Source: Mugil cephalus (Eukaryota > Chordata > Actinopteri > Mugiliformes > Mugilidae). Taken from it: 64,000 bases of DNA. The notes under the pieces were generated by a model. The model did no database searches, was not told the origin of the DNA, and saw only the letters and a list, made by a program, of their open reading frames with translations. The stretch covers positions 16,338,357-16,402,356 of the forward strand of contig NC_061789.1 in assembly GCF_022458985.1 (NCBI RefSeq). The letters run 5' to 3'. Position numbers and translations under genes: made by a program. Of this stretch, positions 12,601-23,800 are shown piece by piece (position 1 is the stretch's first letter; every line of letters begins with the position of its first letter).

Positions 12601-14649
12601 ACATAAACACAGATGTGGTTTAGACAGGGAAAGGGGAACTTTTTTGGGAGGGATCTCCATGTTTACTTGTTGTTTTTACACTTTTTTTCAATAAACATAA
12701 CACAACGAGGCGTATTAATTAAAAGTCTGATCTAAGATTGGGAAACCCTCCCACGTACTATTGGGGAAAAAAAATAAAAATCTCTTCAGCCTCTGAAGGG
12801 TTTTTTCTTGAAATTACCTTTCTAATTCACAGACAGAAAAGGGAACTGGGCTAGACCGAGCGTTCAGACACCACGGCAGCAGAGTGCAAATGTCAAAGGG
12901 CGTTCAGGTGCGGTGAAGAACATGCAGGGGCTGGAGCTTCTCGAACAAACAGCCGAGCGGCTCGCCAGTGGTGGGGAAATAGAGGACATCTTGCCAGGGT
13001 TACGACTTCAAACATGTAACTGCCTCTGCTGCTTCAGGCCAAGGGAACAGATTGCTCCAATTACAGCAAGCCTCACGCACCAGAGTCCCCTTGACACATG
13101 CAACGGTCTATTGGAGTGGACTTAGGGTAGTGGCATGTTGCTCTGGAGCACTGGGGGCCCACACATCCCACTACCAATCTGTATTCTGTTTGAACCTGCA
13201 GACATCTCCTTTTAGCCCTGCTTTCGTTTCAGATTCTGTTCAGACTGCCTGTTTTTGGCTGCCAGCGCAGGTGATTGGCACTTTCTCTCTGAATTTATAA
13301 CAAAATCAATTCTCTAACAGCATCCCTGAGCACATCAATCTAAGAAAGATGCTTTCTACCCCCTCATTTTCAGCTTCTCAGCCTCAGAGTGGTTATAGAT
13401 GAATCCCTCAGTATACTTGCCCATATCGGCTCCCGGAGCCGCGGCGGAGTGCTGCTTTAATTGGCAGCGTCAAGTAATGCACAACATGTTAAGAGCCAGC
13501 AGCATTGGGAATCACCTTGTTAATTGAGGGCCGCAGTTGAAAGATTGACTAATTGATCAAGGCCTTTACGGAGTTAGATAATTCATGGCGGCAGCTTCGC
13601 GGGAGGGGGGGGGGGCCTTGTCAGCGGTGATTCATGCGTCTCTTGGAGAGGAGTTGGTCTCCACGGCCTCTTTTGTTCAGCAGGCCCAGTGTGGAGGGGA
13701 TTGTATCATCAGCACCGCGGCCTGTAACTGCTCGCTTCTCCCTCTAAATCAGAATTAAAAAGGTGAGACTGGTGTTGATAGGTTGCCACAAATGATACAG
13801 TGTTGCATGTCCGTATGCTTCCCCAGACGGCTGCCGCGCTCCCCGCGCACCATCAAGATACGGGGAAGATGTATGGCGGTGTTGTAATGAAAGCATGAAG
13901 GGACCTTTAGTCACACAGGAAATGTCTCCATCACGCAGGTAGGGAGGCAATCATGCCCTTGTGTACTGTACTCCGGGAAAAAAAAAATAAAAAATGAAAT
14001 GTGTGCCAACAATGCAAAGATTATAAATTTAAGCGCAGGCAGACCTACCTCTGATCGGGAGCTTGGGTTGAGTTGCGGCATAAATATCAAGCTGAGGTTT
14101 TTCTGTTTGAATACATATACGTGTGAATGTGGGACAGACGGGGTGGTGAAGGGAGGGTTAATGCGGTGGTGGTGCTGGTAATGGAAGACAGGGATGTAGT
14201 TTGAAGGAGGAATAGGGAGGAAAATAATGATCTATCCAAGCAATGCTGTATTTGTGTTACTGTTAGACCAAAACTGTGGAGGCTTGTATTCCTCTGTGCC
14301 ATGTATATAGTGTATGTATTGTATAATATATAGTATATCTCATGTTATCCTCACTAGGGTCTCGTGGGGGTTGCTGGAGCCTAACCCAGCTGTCATCGGG
14401 TCCCACAGGTCCAGTATACAGTACTTCGCAAAAATATAAATATGAATAATGATTTATTTTTAACAATTTACAAAATGCAGAGTGAACGAACAAAAGAAAA
14501 ATCTAAATCACATCAATATGTGGTGTTACAGCCCTTTGCCTTCAGACCAGCATCAGTTCTTATTGGTACACTTGCTCAAAGTCAGGGATTTCGCTAATGC
14601 TCATCAATGTCACAGTTGTTAACTGAAACAGAAACAGCTGTGTAGGACG
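9615..14649. other. Gene-free 5-kb stretch with possible conserved non-coding sequence
   Basis: No exon could be supported. Blocks at about 12120-12330 and 13320-13620 are mixed-composition, repeat-free and dense in homeodomain-type TAATTG/ATTAA sites, which is how vertebrate non-coding enhancers often look. Conservation could not be tested. Runs of T (9833-9847), GAG (11567-11580) and G (13602-13616) are present. Confidence 0.35.
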
Positions 14650-14865
14650 GGTCTTCAACGTTTTCAGGCCAAGGACCCCAGACTGATGGAAGGATTAAAA
14701 AGGGACCCCCTAGCTACTATATATGTTCTATATTAAACTTGGCCTACTGCTATTTATATATTTTTTAATATATAAGTATATTTAGAAGTATACATCATCA
14801 AAATTTATAAAAAAAATATATATATATATAAAATGGCTAATCAACCAAAGATTTTGTAGTAACAA
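14650..14865 (+). mobile_element. hAT-like non-autonomous element (GGGGTCTTCAA family)
   Basis: Starts GGGTCTTCAACGTTTTCAGG and contains GACCCCCTAGCTACTATATA, TTCTATATTAAACTTGGCCT and, at the far end, GGCTAATCAACCAAAGATTT. It lacks the outermost right end. Confidence 0.65.
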
Positions 14866-15172
14866 ATGCACTTATTTGTTATGTTAAAAAACAAAAAACA
14901 AAACAGTTATATTGTATACTAACAGCCTCTTTGTAGAACTATGGGAGCGAACCTAAATCTGAGCACATTAGCCTGGCCGCTGCGTACTGTACAACACTCA
15001 CCACTAAGTGAGAGATTAATGTGCTGATTAACTGATGTTTGATAAGTACCAGCCACTGAAGCCAGTGTTACTCGCTCATTATAAATAGATACACAAAATC
15101 TAATGATCCACATGGAAAATATAGAAAATATCATGTTCGAGACAGTCACCATATTACTAGTGAGGCTTGGAT

Positions 15173-15357
15173 GCAGGATGATCTACGGAGGCCCCTCCCT
15201 TCATCCCATAGCACCCAAAGGCCCCCCACTAACACCACCCTGTTTCCAGACATCACAGGACACCATCAGAAGGTCCATGTCCATTCTCTGATGAGTCACA
15301 ACAAGGGAGACCTACACAATATTAGGAAGGTGGTCATAATGTTATGCCTCGGTGTAA
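15173..15357 (-). mobile_element. Tc1/mariner-like non-autonomous element, truncated
   Basis: Contains GGTCCATGTCCATTCTCTGA, GGGAGACCTACACAATATTA and GGAAGGTGGTCATAATGTTA, and ends at the ATGCCTCGGTGTA terminus. The left end is lost near 15173. Same family as the copies at 7369 and 27566. Confidence 0.7.
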
Positions 15358-16806
15358 ACCTATATCCTTCTTCTTGTCAGTCAACAGTGTTAACTCTTTC
15401 TAGCTAGAGATGGAGTCACCGCGCACTTGCACCACAAAACAAGAGACTCAGGAGATTATTATTATTATTATTTTGTAAAGCGGTATTTAGAACAAAATGA
15501 CTAGTTGGTTAACGTCCTATTATACACAAATGTGAAGGTATAATCATGTATGCGGACATATAAGCGCGCATATATGGTTTGTTTGTTTCGCACATTATTT
15601 GACATGCTTTTGTGCGTCTCTCATAGAGCTGTATTAAATTGGCGGTAATGCCAGTGATAATGATGGTGATTACAGTGACCACACATGCTAATGCATCATT
15701 AGAATACATGGGAAATGGCCTTTGATGCTGGTAAAGTGTAGCAGGGCCATGTTTCATCTCACCGTTGCTCAAGTGACCACGGTTTAATATGACGCAGGGC
15801 TTTATAATTTCCTTCCTCTTCCGTGTTCTGCTGGGGGAGCCGCGGACTGCGCGGAGGAACGAGACGAAATGAACAGCTTGAAGTATTTTCATGATTTCAC
15901 ACAGATGACTCTCTGCTGCAGTACTACCATTATGAATCCCAGAATTTCTGTGTTTTACTCAGCCCCGCCATCAAGATTAGAGGGGCATATCAAGAGAGAG
16001 GCTTAAGTTTGAGACTCGAGTCTATCCGAGCTAAAACGTAACCTAGTGAGGCTTGCCAGGTTTGCCTGGAGCCAGTGAGCTGCCAAATCTTTCACATCCT
16101 ACAAGCGAAAGGATTCATCACAGCGCCGCTACGGCTGAAAATATGGACACTGGAAGTGTTGTCTGTGGCCAGACAGTGAATCAAAGGGTCTTCCCACTCA
16201 TATTTGAACCCTTTTTTTAAGTCCCTGAAAGACTCTGCGGAACTGCTCTGTCATCTTTACTTTGCTGCTAATAAAGCCGAGATATAAATGCATGTCAATA
16301 AACAGATCCTTTGATGAGGGAATGACCACCAGCTTCTTAACACAGGAGTAATTCTTGGTTTGGCTGGGAACTTAAAATGATTAATTAACTCATCAGCATT
16401 TCAGTTGTCAATGTCAAAAATACAGTCTGCGGACATTAAACAAGCTGTGGGGTCCACGGCTGGGCTGGGACAAATCCCTCATAAGGCAAATCTGCTCTGA
16501 ACTAACAGAGGAAGCTTAGGAATCGCTTGGGTTTTGATTTTCAAAGGACATATAAGAAGCTTATGGAGGACAGCAGTCCTTCAGACACTTTAGCTGCGTG
16601 TCCTAAGTGTTGTTTTAGACTTTTCTCTGATCTCCCTTTGAGCAAATTTTGGAGTGAGAGAATACTGGAGACAATCCCCCTCAAGGAAAAAAAACAATCT
16701 ACTAAGGACTGCATATTGCAGTGAACGAAAAATCCTTAGTAAATGAGCGTAATATTAAAGATAAATAATGTATGATCTTCCATACATTCATTATCTATTG
16801 CATTTT
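15358..16806. other. Gene-free stretch, possible regulatory block near 16.0-16.4 kb
   Basis: No coding exon recognised. The segment at 15980-16370 is repeat-free. It contains a forkhead-like GTCAATAAACA (about 16294-16304) next to CCTTTGATG, a TCF/LEF-like site. This is suggestive only. Confidence 0.3.
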
Positions 16807-16875
16807 ATTAGATTAGATTAGATTAGATTAGATTAGATTAGATTAGATTAGATTAGATTAGATTAGATTAGATTT
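16807..16875. repeat. (GATTA)n pentanucleotide array
   Basis: About 13 near-perfect tandem copies of GATTA, ending in GATTTTATTA. It precedes sequence resembling a retroelement tail (TTTATTAGCATTGCATTTAG). Confidence 0.95.
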
Positions 16876-17032
16876 TATTAGCATTGCATTTAGTACAGGT
16901 GCAAACACAAGAAATTGCAGTTTGGGATCTAACCGGAACTGCAAATTGAAAAAAGGTGTTGCAAAAGTGCAACATTAATCTATACACATATACAGTATAT
17001 ACCTGTAAACATGTGTCTTATCCTCTAAAACA

Positions 17033-17195
17033 GGGGTCTTCAACGTTTTTCAGACCAAGTTGATGGAGAGATTAAATAGGGACCCCCTACCTACTATATG
17101 GGCTCTATATTAAACTCGACCTAGTCCAATTTATAAAAACACATTATTATTATTATCATTTTGCATTCAGTATTAAGCTATCCTTTAATAAAATA
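17033..17195 (+). mobile_element. hAT-like non-autonomous element (GGGGTCTTCAA family), partial
   Basis: AGGGGTCTTCAACGTTTTTC, then TTGATGGAGAGATTAAATAG, GGACCCCCTACCTACTATAT and CTATATTAAACTCGACCTAG, then the CATTTTGCATTCAGTATTAA block. The right half is missing or decayed. Confidence 0.65.
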
Positions 17196-17597
17196 TGTTA
17201 TGACTCACGTTAATGTGTATTTAGATTTGAGGGGGCCGGACCAATAACACAATAACTTATTAACTTAAGAAGTACAAGTACATGTAATGAACAACTGTAC
17301 ATTTCTTAAGAAGTGCAAGTGCAATTTCTTATTTTATTGAACATTTTCAGCTGATATCCTAAGTGAACGTTTTGCAAATTCATCCCACGGTCCAGATTGG
17401 ACCCTCTGGAGGGCCGGTTTTGGTCCTCGGGCCGTATTTTTGACACCCCTGCTCTATAGGGTCACGGGGGCGCTGGAGTCTATCCCAGGTTTCCAGTCTG
17501 TCACAGGGCTAACACACTGTTTAAGATGTTTCAGACGTCAGACATACTGTACAAACTGTGATAACATCACAATACCTTACATCGATGAATTCCAGAA

Positions 17598-17760
17598 GCT
17601 GTGGCTCAGCTGGTGGAGTGGGTCATACTAATCCCAGGTCTGATACCCGCCTGGCCCCTCCGCATCTTTCCCCAAGTGTCCTTGGGAAAAATGCTAAATC
17701 TCAACTTACTCCCAATGGCGGGACAGCACACATTATAAAGGGCTGCACAGAACTGCTCTG
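17598..17760 (+). mobile_element. tRNA-headed SINE
   Basis: The head GCTGTGGCTCAGCTGGTGGA carries a perfect pol III A-box pattern (TGGCTCAGCTGG). GGTCTGATACCC is a weak B-box, and the stretch continues with CAAGTGTCCTTGGGAAAAAT and CTTACTCCCAATGGCGGG. This is the layout of a common acanthomorph SINE whose tail has GTGTCCTTGGGCAAGACACT. The 3' end is decayed. Confidence 0.7.
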
Positions 17761-17829
17761 GTCAATAGGTCCTATGTGACTTCAGACCATTTATCCCGTA
17801 TTTATAAGGACCTAACTCCCCTATAATTC

Positions 17830-20800
17830 TGCTCTATGAGGCACATGCAACAGTGGCTACTCTCATGAGTGTATTAATTCAGTGTTGCAGTTAAGTTAAT
17901 GTTCTTTTCCGAGGTGGCAATTATCCTTTACCCTCTGAACGTTTTGCCTCCGGATGTCGACGTCCAACTCAACCTGATGGAAGAAGAAGACCCACCTGTG
18001 AATGAACATAAAATAAAGACTCACACAACAGATGAGAAAAGTAAATGTTGTAAGTAGAGACTAACACTTGAGACAAATAATCTGAAGCAAGGACACGTGC
18101 AAAGTTGATTCGCCGCATTTTACGCTGCTTGTAATTTCAAAGTTGTGCATGGCTGAATGATTCGAAATTTCAAAGGGCCGGCACTACGAGCATTTCAGAC
18201 AAGGCTGCAGTTTCCTAGGTTACCAGTAATGCAGCTTTGTTGTTTTTTTAGGTAGCGGGACTTGGGAATAGATCATAATTTGTTTTTGATGAGGAGCAAA
18301 AAAAAAGGAAGAAAGGAGGAAAAATTGTAATAGGAAATCTGTAAATGTGCTGTAGGTGAAAAAATAAAAATAAAAAAGAAAGAAAAGAATAGAAAAGAAA
18401 CACTGGCCACGGTGTGTCTCTCCTCTCAGAATTGTTTCTCAATAAGACACTAAACACCTCATGAAGGGTGACATCTACACACCGGCACTGGCGCGCAGCA
18501 TATGACTGTGCGTCGCAGATGGATACTCGAAGAGAAACATTATTTCTTTCTTGTAATATGGAAATGCTTCGCTGTAGATTTCAGCACAGAAACTGCAGAC
18601 ATCCAGCCCATTCGGACATTAAAGATTTATTCAGGGAGGTCAGAAGTGTCAAAATGTGAACACGGAACTTGGCGGATGGATTAGCACCCATCTGACAGCT
18701 GGATGTGATAAGACCCCCTGGGCATGTCCGGGGATGTGTCTGTGTATTTGTTTAGGACAGTGGCAGGTGGCTGAAGAGCTGATTCACTTCGCTTTGTTTT
18801 ATTTGTATTTTTTTCTTCTTCTCCAGCTTCCACACAGAGGAAATAAATAAATGCGTATTAGTGCATTTTGAATAATAAACACGGACAAAATGGAGGCTTC
18901 TCTGTCACAGGAGCACGGAGCGGGAGCCGGTGAGGTGCTTGTTGTTCTGTCTGGAGTGGAAATCATCAATCAGCACCTCAGGTTTCCTAAATCAATACCA
19001 TGTGATGACATTCTGGCGGCACTCTGCATACTTCCTTTCCCAGACTGTTGGGACGGAAAACGAGCCTCTGCCTCCGAATCTGCCACGGCGGCCCCCCCCC
19101 CTCCACACCCTCTCATTTACCCAGGCAGTTGTTTGCGACAGAAACAGTGGCGGGTCACAGGTGCTGCCAAAAAATGAACCATCTTCTTCCCCTGCGCACG
19201 GCGAACGAGTGCGAGCGTTTACCCTGGCGCACGCCGGTGACGCGCGCTCACCCCGAAAGCATTAGGTTTCAACTTGAGCACAGATGAAGAACGGACTCCT
19301 CCTTCGCAAGTAGAGGTGACTGCTGACCCAGTTTGCAAGCTGGTAATGTTTGCCAAGGTCAGACGCCCACAGCTTTTTGCTTGTTCAAAAAACAAGAAAA
19401 AATAAAAGGAAACACTTTCTCGACTTAGGTGTATGTGTTTTTCCTGTGAGTGTTCGCTTTCAATTGTGTTGCCTTTCTGGACCTCTGCCACCCTTGTGGT
19501 CTTGGAAATGATCTTTTCTGCACCTGGAACACATACCTGTAACGGTTAAAAAAATCTTTTAGGAATAAATATGCTCCTTTTGGGGGGTTTACAGCTTCCT
19601 GACAAACTTGTTAGGTTCTGTTAATAGGATGCATTTAAGCCAAAGTACAGTTCTTTCAATGAGAGGCTCTGTTTACCTGTGAGTGTAATATACCTTTAAT
19701 TTACCTGATATCATTGTTCTGTGCATGGAATATTTCATGCATTTTTCTGTAGCATATGTTTTGGGTTTTTTGGTGCGTGTGTGTCTTCACTAGGCTTTGA
19801 AGCCTTAATCTCAGTTTTCCAGCCTCGCTCTGGAATATTGTGGATGTCATTCATAAATCTGACCTGATGAAAAAAAAAAAAAAAAGCCCAAAACTGTCAA
19901 CAATGAAAGCGTGGCATACGCAAGTATCTCTGTTTCCTCTTTACATGTTGAATTATGAAGCCGTGGTGGAGGTGATGCTGGTGGTGGTGGTGGTGGAGGT
20001 GATGAGGGGGGAGCACTTCGCTGCCACAACACTGCTCTCTGCTGGTAAATGATCTTCTCATGTCAGGCTGACCTCTGAGCGCCGGAGAGGGCGAGGATTC
20101 AAGGTTCTGTTTGTCGAAGGGGAGGGCGAGCACCGCGCAAACACGAGGACACAAAAGGTGTCTGTGTTATGATTATTTAAAATGAATGCGCTGCATTCTT
20201 GCATGTGAGAAGGAACGCTGTCCCCCCCTTCACCCATCCTCCCTCCCGTGCCTCGGCGGTGGAGTCTCTCAGGCATGCGCTCTGGAGACGACGCGCTCTC
20301 CTTAAGCTTGTGACTTGCAGATTTAGCGTCTGCGCGGCGGTGGGCTTAGTTTTTAGTAATAACTCAGGCTTCCCACCCGCAGGGCCCTCCAAGACATTTG
20401 GAGCAATATCGCTTTGTTGAGATGCTAGGGCTTGTGCGTGTACGCTCCACTCTCACACCTTGTCAGGAGCTAAGAATTTCCCGCAGAGCCCCCGGAGCTG
20501 ACCACCCACCTCTTTTTAGCCTTGTTAAAGAACCAAAGGGAAATCATATTTCAAGATGATACACTCTCACTTCATCTCCACTATGCTTATTACTGCATCC
20601 AGGAAAGATCAAAGCTACCTAAACTACCCTCAGAGCTCGCAGCCCACAGAAGATTCTTCACAGTACTAGAATAACGAGGTGAAGACTGCCTCCACTTTTA
20701 TCTTTACATTGCTCAGCAAGTGAGTCATATTTGTCAAGAGTAAATCTTTTTGGCCACGAGTGCCATGCTGCTCTTGTAAATGCACCGAGGGAGAGCGGAA

Positions 20801-23800
20801 AGGGTGAAAGTGTGTTCTCCCCGCCGCCTTGTGTTAACTCGTGTGTCGGCGTTGCGCAGAGACTCGCAGCAATAATCAAATGTGACCAGTATCAAGCGGC
20901 GAGCGAGGGAGCAGACTAACCTGGGGACCCTCCCTCTTTCTGTAATCCTGAAACAGCTGCTTGCGCTCTAATTAAAGGGAAGCAGCAGGTGTCACCTGAG
21001 CCCCCCAACTGCAGGGGCACACCTGGCCGCATTAATTTGATCCAAAGTGGTTTTGACGGACTGCCTGCACTCTCAGCGTCCCACATTAAGCCCGCTGAAG
21101 TGAGCACCTGCTCGGAGCGAGTGGGCTGGAGCGCCCCGCCGACACCGCTCCGTGGAGGCACGCCAAGCTGGCGAGCCCGTGTCTTCGCGGTGACCCAGGG
21201 GAGAGGAGGGGAGGAGGATGGGGGGGGGGGGGCGGCTCCGTCATCCGGCCAGCAACATCTGTAAGCGAGCAGACCCCGCGACGCTGACCCGTGGTCACAC
21301 TGAGCCGGGGGCTGGGCGGGTGGGCCCGAGATAATTGTCGGCGTAAAACCTCCCCGAGGCTGTAAAGGCAGCTTGTTTCAGATCTCCTGATGATTTCACA
21401 GCACATTTAACTTTACACCTCTCATTTGTTACCCCTCCAGGGCACTTCCAAATATCCATTACCGGGTCTCCAAGGAACCCAGCAACCCTTAACCTCTGCT
21501 AGACTTTATGCATGTATAAAACGCCTTGGGGATAAATGTGACACTGAATTTGAGGGCACTGACATGATACGTGCTTGTGTCGAGAGGTTAAGCAAACAAA
21601 TGACCATCACACACACACACACAGAAAAAACATGTGGAATTACAGATGCAACATTGTGCTCTCTTCTCTGTCTCTGATGCTCCAATTGCCCATGAAATTT
21701 ACATGACCCAAGAATGAAGCTATAGCGGATCAGACAGGCACTGCTTCAGGTCACACTGCACTCTGTGCAGCAACACTTTCTTTGTGCCATGACAATACAT
21801 TAATTTCATGAGTCAACAGGCTACGACTGACAGTTTGTGTCAAGCTAAACAGTGTTTAATTGGATTCTGATCCATGGCAACACGACTGGAGGCTTGTTTC
21901 CATCTTTTATTTCAGCAGCACCTGGAGCGTAATGGAGGTGATTACATCCCTCCCGCGGTGTCCCGGTGGTTCTACCCCCGCAGGCCCCCGGGAATACACT
22001 GCTGACAGTCACGGTCCACGCTGCCCCGCTGCCCTGCCTCCCCTCTTAGACCGCTGGCAAAACCCCGAGCCGCTGCCACTGCGGCTGCTCAGACTTTTTT
22101 TTTTTTTCTTCCTTGTTACAGCACCACCAAGACAAGGCCAGGTTCAAAGGGAATTACGATAACACAAACCAAATTAATTGCTTACTGCACAAACTCAGAC
22201 ACAGCTGAGAATCCAAACAATGTGTCAGGAAAAGACTCACATTTGCAGGAGCGTAAAATCAAAACAGCTCACTTCAAAGCCAAATTCGATTAAATTAATA
22301 ATAATAATTAAATCACAAAAATCAGCTTGGAGAGAAATATGAAACGGAATCCCTTCACTTTTGATCAAAAAACAAACCAAGCACGCAACTCTTATGCTTA
22401 ATATTAACATACTACTGCAGCTATCTGATTCAGTGGCATTTGGGGGGTTACTTTGGGGTTTGATTTCCACCCATAGATAAAAAATACACAAAATGCTAAT
22501 TAATTGTGGAAATCACTGAACTGAGAATAAATCTGCACATCAAGAAAAGAAATAAGTGTTTAAAACAATAAATAAGTGTGCAGTTAGTAGCTGGTGGAGC
22601 CTTTAGATCACATCGTGTTGCCTTACACAGCAAATTAGCTGCTTATGAAAGTGACGCGTACTGAAACGCAACCTGGAAGAGAGCGTATTTCCGTGTTTGT
22701 AGAAGCAGAATTATTATTGAGACATAAAGACTAGAAAGAGAGGAAACAGTTTCGCTGTTCACGTCTAACAAACTCCACCTGCCAGCAGAGGTGTCACGTA
22801 AGTCACGCGTCACGTGGACAACTTGAAGTGGTATGTGTCCTAATAGTTCTTTTTTTTAATAGATTAGCTATAGGTATTGTTAAAATGTCAACAATTAAAT
22901 GTTATAAAAACCTTTGATAAATGAATCTAGAAACCGAATGTACCTTTATTTACATGCTGTCATGTGTCTCATTGGCCTCGGAAGGCAAAAACTGCAGTTA
23001 ACCCTGAGAAGAAACTTCTATTCCTAAATCTTCTTGTTCGAAATGGCCATTAAATTCTATAGCAAACAGTAAATTTCACAGTATTAGTACATGGAAGATC
23101 ATTTTTAACCGTCTCCTACACCCACATCTTTAACAGATTGGAGAGACTCCTTTGTAGAGACTGCGCAACTGTGCCCCTCAATAAAATATAATAAATTAAA
23201 ACAATGGGTGGACATGTGCCTACCAGAACCTTTAAAGATACTAATATATTTTAGTTTGTCTAATGTGTAAAAATAAAAAATAAATATGAAACCAGCTTTG
23301 GTCCAGCCACTCCTTCTGGTCAGTATAAAAGAAAACCAATGTCATATGAAGTCTTTTCAGTTAATTAGAAAAAACAACAACATGTAAATAGATAATATTA
23401 CACATGACACTGTAAAATAAAAGCCTGAAATATTTTATGAAGGGCACCAGATAACTAGGTCCGGGGAGGAAAAGGCGCAGCGATCGCCCCCTCCTTCCCC
23501 GTAAGCGGGGGAAAGGTCGCTGACCCCTGCCGATGAAGCTTTGGACGGACGACCTGCACACGAAGTCAGTGCTGACAGCACGGGGAGTAACAACATCACT
23601 GGGCCTCTGACCTTCAGTGCAGCCCCACACTGTTTTACAAGCACAGCGTCAGGCCCGCGTGAATAATGCAACGGCCTCTCCTGCTGGGACCACCCTCACC
23701 GCTCTCACAGACGCACAAACAGCGTTTGCATCATGAGGTGGCGTTGCTCTCCCTCCGCATCCCGCACAATAATGAACGCCGAGTCTCACCAGATGAGGTG

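Noticed and set aside
16807-16875. Telomere-like repeat
   Set aside because: The unit is GATTA, not the vertebrate TTAGGG, and the array is short and interstitial beside a retroelement-like tail.
17598-17670. Functional tRNA gene
   Set aside because: The A-box is good but the B-box is poor, no cloverleaf closes, and the sequence continues into a SINE body.
18890-19287. Overlapping open frames of 79-111 codons near a GC-rich patch
   Set aside because: Three frames are open at once with no conserved motif; most likely non-coding.
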